Shown here piece after piece: positions 13,501 through 55,110 of a stretch of 64,000 nt of DNA. The notes below the pieces were generated by a model that saw nothing but the letters and a program-made list of their open reading frames with translations, searched no databases and was not told the origin of the DNA. Position 1 is the stretch's first letter, and each line of letters opens with the position of its first letter. A program made the translations under genes and the position numbers. Source of the stretch: Sinonovacula constricta (taxonomy: Eukaryota > Mollusca > Bivalvia > Cardiida > Solecurtidae); the NCBI GenBank assembly GCA_007844125.1, contig CM017558.1, forward strand, positions 30,204,642 through 30,268,641, read 5' to 3'.

Positions 13501-16500
13501 TGTTTATGCTTGTTTCCGTGTGTGCAGAGCTACCGTCACCAGCAGGGCTTCATCTTGACACAGACCCCGCTTCCCACAACCACGACCGACTGGTGGAGGC
13601 TCGTCTTTCAACACAAAATACAAACCGTGCTGGCGTTTGATGACGCCGGAGCATACGAGGTTTGTATTACTAGAAAGAAAAACAACAGCAATTATCTTAA
13701 AGACGCATACAACGTAAAATGTCTTATTCAAGATAAAAATAGAATATATTAAACATAGAATACATAGTCTAATTTTTGTCCAGTAAGAATATTATGTATG
13801 TTTTTGCTTTTGTATTATATTGCAGCGACTAATTATGATAATTTAATAAACGTTCAGACAATTGGTGGAGGAAGACCTCAGACAAATGTCTGGGTAGAAC
13901 CACCGGCACACCGTGAATAGCTGGAACACCTTCCCACATCAAGTCCTTCGCCCCGAAAATGGCTCGAACCCACGCGAAAAAAAAGCTTACCGGTTACAAA
14001 TCTGCGCTCTATTACTACGTCACGGGCGCCCCAGCATTTTATAAAACCTCTTATTGTCTCCGCAATGTAAAATGGCATACCTGTTTATGTATCTTCATTT
14101 TATAAGTATTTTATCCTCTTAACACGTCTGACTGTCAAATGTTTTTAAAAACTTATCAACTTATTTCAAGAACAATGAATACCATTATGTACACGTATGT
14201 TTGTTTGTTTGTTGGGTTTGTCCTCCTTCCAAATGTATTTCAGTGTACACCTTTGCGTTTTAAAATGAAAAAAATGTATCAATATGTGCAATGGACATAT
14301 GATATTTTACTGCTTTAATAGGAGTACACATTACATTTTTTTTGTAAATACTATTAGTACAGTTACTATTTTAGGAAATGGGTCAGTACTTGCCTTCGAC
14401 AGAAAGCTCAGAATTCGGACCTTTTCGTGTTGACAGAGTTTCCCAGGAAGGAGACTGGCCTGATGCTTACTTCATGTCCCAGTTTCAAGCAACTTACAAA
14501 GGAGAGGTAGAGTAATACGTTTCAATGATCTAAAACCTTAACTCATATCAATTGTTTATTTTTTTATTTTTATAATTATCCTTTTTTTAAACTAAGAATT
14601 AATCCTAAATAAGCCTAAAATCTATTTTTATTCAACCCTCTGTTTTGTCTCTAGGTGGCATTAAGTCATCATAAATGTGTTATATTGGCTTAACATGAAA
14701 TTTTTATTTCTGATCAAAAGGCACTAGTCAACACAATGTTTAGGTAAACCAAAACGACAACTTGTATCATAGAAGCGTTTACATTTTTAAAAGTATTTTA
14801 CTTGTTTTAATAATCTTGATTTTTAATTGATTTGGGAACGTTTCTGCTGTCGCCTCTGAGCATATTATCTAAATGGTCGACCATATTAGAAGCGTTTATT
14901 TGTCTCCAGACATACAAAAGAGGTGATACACACCACCTAATAACATGGACTCAATGTTTTTCTCGTACACTTTCGTTGTCTTTAGACACAAGCGGTGACA
15001 CACATCATCTACAGACAATGGTCATGTGACGAGATAGTGCCGGCCAACAGCCAGACTTTCTTACAGATGTGTCATGACGTCATAAAGATACAGGTTGCCA
15101 ACCAAGCAACACCTCTGCTGATACAATGTCGGTCAGTGTATGTGTGTGTGTGTTTGTGTGTATATGTTTATATATAATTGTTTTTGTAGATATAATTTGT
15201 TTTTAAGTAAGTTATTTGTCATAATTTTCCGGAGGCACAGACGTGTTTGTAATAATCTAGCACAATTGAAACAATCAACTAATGTAAAAGGGAAGGTTAT
15301 CTGGAATAGTTAATCAATGACATACCACTAGTTTTTCCTATATATATATATGCTGATTCGACATTTAAGATAGGAAAGGATGAAACACTTGATGTCATAG
15401 ATCGACATTGATTGGCTTAATATGAATTCATTGTTGATATATTATACTAAAAGTTGAATACAACAAACTAATTGATCTAAATGTACATTCAAAAACAGTG
15501 ACGGTGCGACTCGGAGCGGATTGATGGCGGTGCTGCTTTACGCTCTAGACAGGTTGCGTGTAGAGGAGGAGGTGGCCGTTCTACAGATCCTGCGTCATCT
15601 GAGACTTCGGAGATCTCAGATCGTCCCTAACAAGGTACTGTATACTGGCGTGTGTGTTTAGCAGCAGTATGATGCGTCATCTGAACTTATGGAGACCCTG
15701 CCAGACCGTCTCCAACCAGTTATTTATAGTTTGTTCAAATTTTAATACATGGTTTATACTCACTGGACCTTGTAATATGTTTGTATTGGCATCTCAGAAC
15801 ATTTCAGGTACAGGTCTCGTTTCATCTTGGATTACGCTCCATCAAATTGTTTCTAAAAAGGTATGTTAGAATGGTGTTGCTTTAATAATATGTATAATAA
15901 ATATACGAATACATCAACATTTTCTTTACACGGTACAGATATAATCGTGCGTTCTATAATAACTGTGTTAAAGTCATGGATCATGTATAATTAGATACTA
16001 CGCAGACATCACATTGTTCCTAATAAAATACCGTGTTCTTCTGTATTATTGTGTATTCAATAGACAGCAGGAACAAGTCGCCGTTCCTGCATCATCCGAC
16101 AATGTTTAACCTCAGACAGCCATAACATTCATTACAATTTTATTAGGTAAAACAATGCAAATTCAGTATGGAAATGTTTAAGATACTTCAGTCTTAACAA
16201 AAGTGAGCTTTTTGTCTGGAATAATTGGTAGAATGTGGTGCAAGTATATCGTTTTCTACGATGTAATCAGGTCGCACTAGAGTGTTGATAGTCTGCGTTC
16301 CATGTTTTAAGAATAATTTGCGTGTTTAGCTTGTCGAGGCATTATATAATCTACATATTGTACATATGTTGATAGTTGATTTTATTACTAGTTATTTTGT
16401 CTGTATATTAGTTAATTTTATCAATGTAACTCCCAAAGCAACTGCTTACTGTTAGTTGTCTTACTTTGATGGAATATTTTTATTTACACTGTTTGTTGGA

Positions 16501-16938
16501 TAAAATAAACCTTTAGGAAGTGCGAGGTTGGAGCGCTCCACAAACCAGGTTTAAGCACCCCAGTCGGTCCTTTTTGTCGACTGACCGTTCCAAGGCGGTA
16601 ACTGCTGGTTCTTTTTGTATGTTATGTCTCGTCTCTGTGTTGTTGATTTTTTGGTCACTTTTACATTTACCATGTTTGTCTCTGTCTAGAAGTAGTTCAG
16701 TTTTAAATATTTGTGGTAATTCTTATAGGACCTTTTCTTATTGACGTTTTTAATAATATACTTGTAGAAACTTTCTATAATACAAGACATACGTGTTACC
16801 CTAGCACAGACCTGTGTAAAGATTTAGTAATTTTCGCTAAATGTAGATTTTCCCTTTCTCTTAAAGGAGCAGTTCCTGTTCATCAACAACGTGATCAAAG
16901 AACAAATTGAGAGCAACTGTACCTACGCAAACATGTAG
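893..16938 (+). CDS. Gene A: EGF-type receptor protein tyrosine phosphatase, 5'-partial (17 exons)
   Basis: Membrane-bound enzyme expected to remove phosphate from tyrosines of cytoplasmic or membrane proteins. Exons read from GT-AG sites and homology to gene B: 893-987, 1336-1511, 1915-2002, 3286-3359, 3668-3704, 4502-4599, 8574-8693, 9140-9288, 10051-10186, 10530-10658, 11123-11246, 11719-11792, 13528-13659, 14375-14506, 14986-15131, 15499-15634, 16867-16938. Joined, they give one open frame of about 638 residues ending at TAG. Order: juxtamembrane segment, D1 ([41 protein letters not shown]), D2 (WSCDE, QCRDGATRSG), tail TYANM. D1 has every catalytic hallmark; D2 looks inactive. The N-terminal half lies upstream of the window. 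An antisense LINE sits in the 4600-8573 intron. Family assignment is certain; vertebrate orthology is not claimed. Confidence 0.93.
1915..10658 (+). CDS. Gene A D1: catalytic PTP domain (8 exons)
   Basis: The proximal phosphatase domain reads [11 protein letters not shown], then [11 protein letters not shown] (phosphotyrosine-recognition loop with its Tyr), [45 protein letters not shown] (acid loop Asp present), [15 protein letters not shown] (nucleophile Cys and Arg, split by the intron 9289-10050), then [15 protein letters not shown] (Q loop intact). These are the defining class I Cys-PTP motifs, so activity is expected. WPD is followed by KSCPDG instead of the usual HGVP; gene B shares this (EACPDG), so it is a feature of this subfamily. 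The catalytic CxxxxxR loop is assembled only by splicing of 9140-9288 to 10051-10186. Confidence 0.93.
5424..6419 (-). pseudogene. LINE reverse transcriptase remnant
   Basis: Two adjoining reading frames (6419-6024 and 6005-5424) carry the polymerase core: [11 protein letters not shown] and [15 protein letters not shown] (fingers), [28 protein letters not shown] (motif A with Asp), [18 protein letters not shown] (motif B) and [12 protein letters not shown] (motif C). Motif C reads YADN where an active enzyme has YADD, so a metal-binding Asp is lost. With the frameshift between the two frames, this predicts an inactive copy. Confidence 0.88.
6840..7505 (-). pseudogene. LINE AP-endonuclease remnant
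   Basis: The minus strand begins [18 protein letters not shown] and then [15 protein letters not shown], the N-terminal blocks of RTE-type apurinic endonucleases. Further on, in a shifted frame, [12 protein letters not shown] and [14 protein letters not shown] match the central endonuclease blocks (GDFNA-type). At least one frameshift and a stop after the EVRW block break the frame. Confidence 0.82.
9558..10050 (+). repeat. 85-bp tandem array of decoy catalytic-exon starts
   Basis: Upstream of the true P-loop exon (starts 10051) lie copies of the intron end plus the exon's first ~22 bases, with exon-like starts at 9558, 9626, 9711, 9796, 9881 and 9966. The last four steps, including the step to 10051, are exactly 85 bp; older steps are 68 and 85 bp. 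Each copy has a CAG or TAG-type acceptor followed by codons for (S)AGVGRT or a decayed version, then a stop within a few codons (TGA or TAA). Four copies keep SAGVGRT perfectly. None can encode a working domain; each is a potential decoy 3' splice site. Confidence 0.9.
11123..16938 (+). CDS. Gene A D2: pseudophosphatase domain and tail (7 exons)
   Basis: The distal domain begins after the D1-D2 linker ([11 protein letters not shown]) and reads [94 protein letters not shown] and IVPNKEQFLFI. Relative to an active PTP, the acid loop WPD is WSCDE and the P-loop His is Gln, although Cys and Arg persist (CRDGATR). D2 domains of RPTPs are generally regulatory with little activity, and these changes agree. 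The large intron 13660-14374 holds a SINE-like repeat, and 15635-16866 holds a dispersed repeat copy. Confidence 0.9.
11870..12540 (+). repeat. 32-bp minisatellite in gene A intron
   Basis: About twenty head-to-tail copies of a unit reading ACTCATATAGAAGACATAGC followed by TGATAGTGTTAT. Period is 32 bp where measured (ACTCAT at 12124 and 12156). Two unit types alternate: CTCATATAGAAGACATAG and GTCATATAAGAGAAGTAG. Edge copies are the most diverged, as expected for an array growing from its centre. It lies between D2 exons 11719-11792 and 13528-13659. Confidence 0.93.
13865..14075 (-). mobile_element. tRNA-derived SINE-like element
   Basis: On the minus strand from about 14032 the sequence has a tRNA-like head: an A-box-like stretch (TGACGTAGTAATAGAGC), an anticodon-like loop around TTTGTAA and a B-box (GGTTCGAGCC). 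It then has a body containing GGTGGTTCTACCCAGA near 13890. The body block recurs at about 42460 (AGAACCACCGGCATAG). It is probably a degenerate SINE inside a gene A intron; the internal poly-A-like stretch at 13977-13985 may be a rearrangement. Confidence 0.55.
16515..16720 (+). repeat. Dispersed repeat family R1, copy 1
   Basis: Begins GCGAGGTTGGAGCGCTCC, continues CAGGTTTAAGCACCCCAGTC, then a self-complementary GTCGACTGACCG segment, AAGGCGGTAACTGCTGG and a T-rich part with ATGTTATGTCTCGTC. The same ordered blocks recur at 43870, 44640 (reverse), 49165 (reverse) and 54575 (reverse). No coding potential; class unknown (SINE or MITE-like). Confidence 0.7.
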
Positions 16939-17042
16939 ATGACAACTGTGCACATGTGACTGGGACACTTTATGACACCGAAGGCTACTTGGCACACTCT
17001 AGAAACATATGTTTTATGTATCTTTTGCTGATTTTGAATTTG

Positions 17043-17086
<44 letters not shown>

Positions 17087-20000
17087 CTATTATTATAATT
17101 ATTATTATAATTTTTATTATTTGTTATTATTATCATTATCATCACGTATCCTAGTTATTATTATTATTATTATTATTATTTTTAAAAAGCTATGACTAGA
17201 CAATTCATCTGTTTTATCGATGATAATGTTAAGTACATTTGTTTATAAAAGTAAGCTCTTAGTTTGCGTCTACCGTAAATTGTGCATTTGGTTATTTTCC
17301 TTTTTACTGATTTGTGTGAAATTTTGTGAAGTGAGGTGAAAATTAATCGTTATTGGGTATTTTGTTACCTTTACATTTGGCATACTTGTTAAGTTATGAT
17401 CGAAAATGACGTTAAATTAGTATTCAGTTAAGAGAAGATTAAACATTTTCACAGATTTCGTTTTTAACAACTTATCATTATCTTTTCATGATAGCCGTAG
17501 AATTCTTTTTCTTTTTTTGTATATATGAGTTGATTATTAGTGTAATTAGTTTGAGAGTTGTCATACCGCAAGTGGAATAAGTTACATCATAATCAAATTA
17601 ATCATTAAGCAAACTGTTTTCATTTGTAAGTCCATTGTATATTTAAAAACACCAATCACTATATAGTCGTCACCATGTAGTATAGTAACACTTGCGTGTG
17701 CTGTAAACTAATAGTTTTGTTTCAATTCAAAGTTGATTGTGTTTATTATTTAAGCTTCTACTCGAGGAAAAACATTATAGAGAAATATGCACACTTGATT
17801 TTCTTGTTGTTAGTGCCAACGTGATGTGCATCGAGGTACCGAGAGATATTGAAATACTGTTACATAGTAATTCAATGAGCAGTAATGTCTTTTTTTTCAA
17901 GAAACAAGGCTATCAGATTATGCAGTTCGTTTTGTTTACTTCTATTTGAAGAACATAAAAATATGTTCAATTGACTTTGTTATATGTAAATCTAATTATG
18001 GAATTAGATATGGCGGATTAGGAAGAACTATTACGGTGGATTGTTTGGAGGTAACATGGGCACTATTTTGGCACGTAAAAAAAACTTGCAGTTAAAGTCA
18101 CTTATGGTTAAGCAATGCAAACCTGCAACAGCAACCTAAATTATAATCTTTTTTTTCAAAAATAGCTCACAATCAAATTTTCGGCAAATTGCCCTTTTCA
18201 AGATTTAAACACAAACACTTATTTTCTTGACATATTTGCAAATGTCAATGGGCGCATTAGAAAACTAACGGTAGCGCCCATGGACGTTTGCAACATTGTA
18301 AAGAGCGCAAATGTTTGTGTTTTAGAGTGAGAGTTTTAGAAATAATATCATGATGACTACAGTTCCCTATGGAACAATTTACAACATTGTGATATAAGCT
18401 TTTATGCACTGACTTATTTTTAGATTTATCTTATTTCCCTAATTCCCCGCCCTGATTTCTGCTAGAAAAAATGTTATATATTTACATGCAAACTTGTTTA
18501 AAACATGCAACACTTGAAGATATTCGCTAGAGTACCTCGATTTTAATTTTTCTTCACTGAAATGAAGTATCGTTTATTTGTCTCCCAAGTCGAATCCGCA
18601 TATACAAAGTTTTTGTACGCTATTTTGACATTTGTCAGAATTGTAATATTCTGATCAGCTGTTGTAAGTTGATTCACTTATGTGTAATAATAATCCATGA
18701 GTGTGTCCAGCGATTAAATCGAAAGTGAAAGTAAGCAATTTAACTCAAATATATATAAGCTGAATGTAGCATGTAAGGTTAATTTAAGTATCTGCTCTGG
18801 TGTAGTAGCTAAAGTATTATAAAGTTTCCATGTTATCATTAATGATTATCTCCTTATTATAACGATGCTTTTGTAGAGTTCTGACATTCTGTTATGTTGC
18901 TATGTACGTATTTTATAGTAGTCAAATCATTATGTCTATCTGTATGACCATACCTATTCATTTTATCAGCATTGCTTTGTTAGTGGTGCCATTTCCTAAC
19001 ATATTATGTAACAATGAAATAGCTTTACTGTACTAATTGCCAACAGAACGCTAATAAACATGTTTATAGTTGTTCTGTTATTACACATTGCTTAATGAAA
19101 ACGATCCATTATCATTAAGAACCTAAAAATGTTAAAACACGCCTAGACTGAGGAGAGTTTTCCGGATTGCAATCAGACGACATAATAAAATGATGTAGAA
19201 ACCATTTTGCAAACAGTTCATTAGCATTTGGAACTTTAAAATGGCACTTTGACGGCGTGTATACTTGTGTACCTTTGAACACCCGGGACGCCCGTGGTTC
19301 CTTTTAGAACATCGGCTTTAGGCAGAGAAGGTCTCAATTTCCTAGCATGATATTAAAATTTATTCAGTTGTATATCGATAAACAATGACTCAAAATAACT
19401 AAGTATTTTCTTTCATTTAACAGCATTATACACTCGAACATTGTCAACAACGGTGATTGCTCACCTGATCTATCAGCTGTTATGAAATTTCGTCTATGGT
19501 AATCTGATTCGATAAGTTTTAAATAATAATCAACACCTAAGCTAGTATCAGATAGTATCCAAGTTGAGTGAACAAAAGTAATAAAGGTAATCAGTTTCCC
19601 AAGTAATATGTCGCTTAGAGCAATCAAGTTCAAAGTCGGTCCAAAAAGGAGACAATAATGTTTTCCAACATGGTATGTCTTTTGTCAAATTTTCATCGTG
19701 AATTGACATGTAAACTGTTGTATCTTTTTGCGTGAAGGAGCTCCTGATTACAGATTATGTACCGTTTACTTTGGTGACATTGCTTAAATATCAATAAAAA
19801 AGTTATTTTCGTAAGGGTGGTATATAAAATATTAACCAATCTGGGACGCTGTTTTGGGGTGATATTCAAATAGAACAGATGGTATGCATTTCGGACTTTA
19901 AAAGAGTAATAGGGGCATATTCCAATCTTCAGTTGACAATTTTAGAAATTGCTGTTTATATACCGAAATATATCTGCTAGTAACACTAAGAAGAAGGCAA

Positions 20001-21205
20001 TTATTGCAGATCATAGGTATTTAATGAAGGTAAATAACAATTATAAAAACTAAAAACAGGAAACAGTAAATTTAAGTGTTCATTACATGTATGTAATAAC
20101 TATATACTTTAATACATTTAGAGTTGTGGTGATATTGTCATGATATTAAAATTGTTAAACCTGAAGTTGACGACACAATTACTGGAGTTTGGAGTGAAAT
20201 TGTACCCCGAAAAGCCCTATATTTCGGAACGACAGCAAAGTACCTGTGATTTCTTTTCCATATTAAGATACTCACAATCTAAATTAGCATTATTTGTAAC
20301 AATAAACATGTATTTCTACATGTTGTACATTTTCTCGACCAGGAAAACACTCCGGCAATTTTTGAACTTCAATGTCATCATTGAAAATAGTAATTATCAT
20401 TATTAATAATCACAGCATTCCCAGTTGAGCGTTAGTACTTCTAAGGCGTTAATTATACTGATGGTATGTTAAGACAACCAATTCGAAGAGCGTTATATCC
20501 TTTTGAATGACGTATAAGCAATTCAGCACCCAAGTGTATATTTTTCAAATTCTTTACAAAGTATGCTTTGTAAACGAATCCGCCATTACGTTGCTATTTA
20601 TTTGTTAGCATCGTATGGTTACTCCAAAATGTCATTTTAATATATGTATTCACAATTCGAAGTCCTTTTTGTCGATAACTAAATTGAATGAAATGCCTAA
20701 AATTGTTTTATGATGCAACATCATGGCGTTATATAAAGGGACATGCCGAAGGAGTGTAACTGAATTGATTGTTGTACCTATTATATATGTTACGTTTGAA
20801 TCCCACCGAAGAAGACTCAAGCCTATTCTATAGCGCTTTTCTTAATACATTTATAAATGATCGGCTTGAATATACTACGTCTTATGATACAAATATAACA
20901 AACAGTATAAAACTCTTAGTGTAATTTTCTGCAATAAACATGTTAAATAGGCAAAGACATGTAAATTTTGCATAGCTATGTGACTAAAGGAAATTTATGA
21001 AAATGATTGTTCTCAGTTTCAGTATATTAACCGGAAACAGGAAAAAAAAAAGACAAATAATACAATATCAAAGTCGATTGTTTTCTTCCTCTGCTTCATC
21101 ATTTTTATTTTCATATAAACTATATAGTAGAATATCGGGTTCAACATTAATGCAGTCGTAATTAATTCCTACTTTTAACGTCATTTACAGTCATCTACCA
21201 TTGAT
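16939..21205. other. Intergenic region between genes A and B
   Basis: AT-rich. It should hold the 3' UTR and poly(A) site of gene A and the promoter of gene B, but neither can be placed with confidence. A splice-acceptor-like TCATTTACAG at 21181-21190, 15 bases before the gene B start codon, suggests an untranslated upstream exon. Apart from the AAT microsatellite near 17.1 kb, I see no gene or known repeat. Confidence 0.6.
17042..17180 (+). repeat. (AAT)n / (ATT)n microsatellite
   Basis: A long uninterrupted AAT run (17042-17096) is followed by an imperfect ATT-rich stretch and another ATT run (17158-17180). The two halves are complementary and could fold back on each other. About 100 bp downstream of the gene A stop codon, probably in its 3' UTR. 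Confidence 0.95.
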
Positions 21206-50380
<29,175 letters not shown>

Positions 50381-50469
50381 ATCTCCGCTAGCACGTGGCC
50401 GAGACTACTAATTGCAACTCAGATACTCGTCATTAGGCACACGCCAGGGACAGAATTAACATTTTGCTT

Positions 50470-50596
50470 TTTATTATTATTAATATTATTGTTATTATTA
50501 TTATAATAGTTGTAGTAGTCGTAGAAATAGTAAAAATAGTAGTTGGAGTAGTATTAGTAGTATTAGTAGTAGTAGTTGTAGTAGTAGTATTAGTAT
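50470..50596 (+). repeat. (ATT)n / (AGT)n compound microsatellite
   Basis: ATT-rich repeats pass into imperfect AGT repeats 90 bp after the gene B stop codon. Gene A also has an ATT/AAT array about 100 bp after its stop, so the 3' flanks resemble each other. Confidence 0.92.
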
Positions 50597-52066
50597 ATAC
50601 ATTCGTATTTCACGAGTTTTATTGACTTTAACATTTATTTAAGGTATGTAGTGATCATAGCCTAACTAAAATTGCTGTAATTTCTATATGTTTTGTGCTT
50701 GGTCAAGGAATGAACATTTAGTTACATTTATATGAAAGACTTATTATTGACCTATAATTATTCTTAGGATAATATTTCACAGGGTTATGTAATAATCAGC
50801 ACTGAAATGTTTTAACCGAGATGGGTTTGTATTCGCACTGCATGTGTGGGTATTTTATATTTAACGCTGTTACATTAAAGGTTCCACGAAAGCAGTGGCG
50901 ATGTTGCTTTCGTACGTACACTATTTCTTAACTGAAATACGAGTATTCTGGATTTATCTAATGTCGTTAATAAAAAAAAAATGTTACGTATAAGTGGTAA
51001 TTAAGTTTGAAACTGCCTTAAATTATATGACTTGTAATTCCTTATCCCATTCCACTCAAAGTCCCATAATTCCATAAAATTGTGTATTTAATTACCCCAA
51101 TCAGTAAATCTATCCTTAAGAAAGAAATTGGTGTTTTTATTCCATGTATGTTATTATTGTTTTCCAGCGACCCAATGCTAATTGTTGCGAAATGTGTATT
51201 ATTAGTATTATTATTTTATTATTATTATTTGATGATATTATATGATACTGAATATTATACCGCATTTATGTGCTTCTTATGAGAATGGAAAGCCAGCCAG
51301 GCCAGGGTTTACATGAAAATATATTTTATAAATCAAAAACAAATGTCTTGCTACATAGTTAACTCTTTAAAGAATCCTCCATTAAATGTGAAACTCTCTA
51401 AAGACTTGGGACTACAATACATCGGCCAAAAAGATAAAAAAAGAAGCAATAATGGCGTCCAGCTATTTTAAAATTTCACAAGAAGTTACTGCCTGGAAAC
51501 ATCGAACGATTTCGCCCTGGACTCAACCAACGTGATGAATGAGGGTCAGACGCTGTACAAGTCGTTGACTCTTATCGCTCCATAACGGCGCCCCATAGCG
51601 CGAATGTTGTAATTATAAAGAATTGTTAAGATAACCATGTTAATTCGAGGTAGACAATTTCATTTAAACGATTTATTTATCTTCCACGTATACATGTTTA
51701 ATGTATAACATTTTACTTCAGAACCAATCTTATTTTATTTTTATTTGATTTTGTTTTCATTATTATACTCACGATCACAATTTGTTTGTTTTCGTTAAAA
51801 TGAACTCCGCCTGTTGTATCTGAAAGAGACCTACCCACAAGAGAGATAACTCAACAACATTTAAGAAACGTAGTAACCTTTCAGCTAAAGAGAAGAAGGT
51901 GTTTTATTATTGAGTATATTTTGTTTTTTTCGATAACATTCATCACTGAGCGATGAATCTAATAGCTGTCTTATACCACGTTTAAGGTTATTAGAACTCC
52001 TAAAAATAGTTGTTGCCCCCTTGCAAATCAAACCATACATTTGAAATATTTGTAGATGATATTATA

Positions 52067-52203
52067 CAATTATTTATTATAGCTCGGAAATATGCTGTGA
52101 TATTGACAAAAAAATCGTCATTGACCGAGGCGATGCCGTGGTCAATAACGATTGTTAGGTCAATATCAACAGCATATTTCACAGCCAATAAGTAAATAAC
52201 TGT
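52067..52203. repeat. Imperfect hairpin repeat (MITE-like)
   Basis: Left arm AATTATTTATTATAGCTCGG and AAATATGCTGTGATATTGAC is answered by right arm GTCAATATCAACAGCATATT and TCACAGCCAATAAGTAAATA. The inner part also pairs (TTGACCGAGGC with GCCGTGGTCAA). Arms are about 65 bp and roughly three-quarters complementary. Confidence 0.8.
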
Positions 52204-52465
52204 TTTATTACATGGACTATAAATATTTTATAATAAATAGTTTTTATTTCGTTAATTATTAACTAAACTTAAATGCCAGAAAATAGTTTACATTGTTTAC
52301 TTCCTGAATATTGTTCGTCTGGGGCGAGTATCCCACAAGGCATACAATTTTAAGAAAGTATTGTAGATGCGCGCGCATAATATTGATGGAAATTTCGCAT
52401 TCTATTAATAGACTGGTTAATATCAGCGAAAGCGGGTCAATATCTATATTTATTGACTCGACTAT

Positions 52466-52511
52466 TTTTTTTTTATTTTATTTTTTTTTGGGGGTGGGGG
52501 GGTGGGGGGTG
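52466..52511 (+). repeat. Poly-T tract followed by G-rich tract
   Basis: A T-rich run passes directly into GGGGGTGGGGGGGTGGGGGG. The G runs could form a quadruplex on this strand. Confidence 0.8.
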
Positions 52512-54574
52512 ACCGTGTTTTGCGTATATTTGTATTTCATGTAATAATCTTAGTTAAATTAATTCCCTATAAGTAACCAGTAACATAATCTTGTTAAGGA
52601 AGATGCATCCGTTCATAGTAGCTAAGAGTGTTACCTTAAATATTCTTAATTTATTTTAAGTGAATTATAGTTATTGTACGTTTATATAAATTGGTATCAT
52701 CAGACATTTTTCTGTCAAAAATCAATTGAAACATCAACATGTTTGAGCATTTTTGGTAATTATCCGATAGTTTGTGTCTTAAACTTGATTGATTGCTTTT
52801 TAAGGTGAACACAAAGGAGTTTTTATCATGTTTGGTCGTACATTTATCAGTGAACTATGCAACTACTTTTTTTTCCTGTGCCGAGACTTGTATATTAAAG
52901 GGCAGTTGCATGTTTTTACAGTGTAGTGAATGATGATACGTAAACTGACGCAAAGCATATCTTCTCACTTGCATAGAACTGATGTAATATACCAACGAAC
53001 ATGTACTAGGTACGAACGGAGCGTTTAAAATATACTTTAAATAATAACATAAAGCTTAAATAAAAAACTGATTTAACTTTCAAATGTAAAACCTTAAGCA
53101 ATGTTGAGAGCGATAAGAAAAATACTTGAACCGTAAGTACCGGAAATATACATACATAACATGATTGTAATACATGTACATAACGTATGCAATGCAATTA
53201 ATGGTAGACCTCTTTGGGAGCATATACGAGATAAATGGTGCATATGAATTTGAAAACAGCATTTTATTGTTTAACATTTTTTTGTACTACAACTGAGATA
53301 TTGTCGCAAAATGAAGACCGAGTGTCCATTTGTAATGCTTGGTGTAAATGATGTCCGTACATCTTTTATAAAAGGGATATACGAGCCACAAAACAGGTTC
53401 TTAATTTAAAGACAGCGCGATGTCATAACAAGCAATAGATACAACTTATCTAAATACTCATTTAACAACTCATACCTTTCTTTACATCGCTTAAATAAAA
53501 TACGCCAGTATGTTTGGGTTAACGACGGGTTATTACTTAGAAAATGAAATACTAACGAGAATGTGACTGTCGAAACCGCAGGCAAAATCACGTATTACTC
53601 CAACTATGACATTTTGGATCCATAAGCACCAGTTTAATAAAATCTCCTGTTAATATTTGTGGAAGCTGCTAGTGTTAAAACGAAAGGCGTTAAATAGTTA
53701 GATTCATGTATTTGGTCTATAACTGTATAAGTTATACGTGACTTGAATCATATTGTCGATTGATGTATCCGCTTTATATGAATAGTATGGATTAATGTGG
53801 CATGTTTATCTAAGGTTTAAGTATTTTTTCATCAGTTATATCACTCTAAATTTAGTTTCTAAAACTGGTCATTTCCTGACATCCTGTTTTGCTTCAAGAT
53901 TGCAATGACACGCTTGTGCAGTATGGTCATATTTATCACATTCAACATGTATTTAGGACATTATTCACTTTTAATAAAACCGTGTTGATGTAAGGTGCTG
54001 TGTTAGTTCTTTTAAAATGATTGAGAACGGGTCATTACCTTAAACAATGTACTAAATACAAAGAGACTTGCGCTACAAGGATTTGCTAGCAGTGTACATA
54101 AAGAGCAATATTAGCAAATGTTGAATATTAGGCACAGTAGCAAACAGTTAATTACTGAGTAGATCATGTCATTAAACAGTATAAATAAAGACACCATACA
54201 ATTGTTTATACCCTTGAACACTCACGATGCAAGTAAATACCATCCGAGAACTGGTTTTTGTAGAGTAGGGCAAAAGGTCACGCATGCTATCACGATGCAG
54301 GCAGATTCATTAATGATATGATTAAACAACAGCTCAGATGCCTAAACGCTAAGTCCATTATACATAGTTTTACTTGACGCTGTATGTCATGTACAATATT
54401 GGACTGCAAAGACGGGTCTACAATACTGAACATAAAAAAGATGAAAAATAATGTAGGCTGATCGCTTTCTTTTTTATATTGATAAATAGCAAACAATACC
54501 AAATACATCGATTGCTTGTCACATTTTTATGAACTTGGTAAGTGCAGAATGAGGCAACCAGAAACAGTATTAAC

Positions 54575-54675
54575 ATTCTAATGACGAGACACTAGAAAGA
54601 GAAAATAACAGTTACCGCCTTACTTGGGCCGATCAGTTGGCATCCCAACTGGGGTGCTTAACCCTCGAGCAGTGC
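54575..54675 (-). repeat. Dispersed repeat family R1, copy 5
   Basis: Minus strand: CTGCTCGAGGGTTAAGCACC, CCCAGTTGGGATGCCAACTG, AAGGCGGTAACTGTTATTTT and GTGTCTCGTCATT, matching copy 1 block by block. Confidence 0.7.
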
Positions 54676-54784
54676 AAACTAGACTTCCCCATCAGGGTAC
54701 GACAAGAAAACATTAAGCACATTCATCAAAATACAACAGAATCAGTAGAACTTCCCCTCACTGAGATCTATCTACATATGAAGG

Positions 54785-55110
54785 TTCATATTGATAACTC
54801 TTACAGTTTTATGCTCCGGACAAACTTTAAGTATTAAAAATAACAAAGGGCAAAAACTCCTAAATTATGGAAAACAGAGTTATAGTTCGTGTACACTGCA
54901 CGTTTCATCATTTATATCTGAATATGAACTTTCATGTTGACATCTCTTACAGTTTTATGCTCCGGACAAACTTTAAGTATTAAAAATAACAAAGGTCACA
55001 AAATCCTAAATTATGGAAAACAGAGTTATAGTTCGTGTACACTGCACGTTTCATCATTTATATCTGTCTGAATATGAACTTTCATGTTGCCATCCATTAC
55101 AGTTTTTGTT
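54785..55110 (+). repeat. ~146-bp tandem duplication
   Basis: The block from TTACAGTTTTATGCTCCGGA at 54801 through the TTATGGAAAACAGAGTTATA and GTACACTGCACGTTTCATCA segments repeats from 54947. A short third piece starts near 55097. Copies differ by few bases, so the duplication is recent. Confidence 0.88.
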
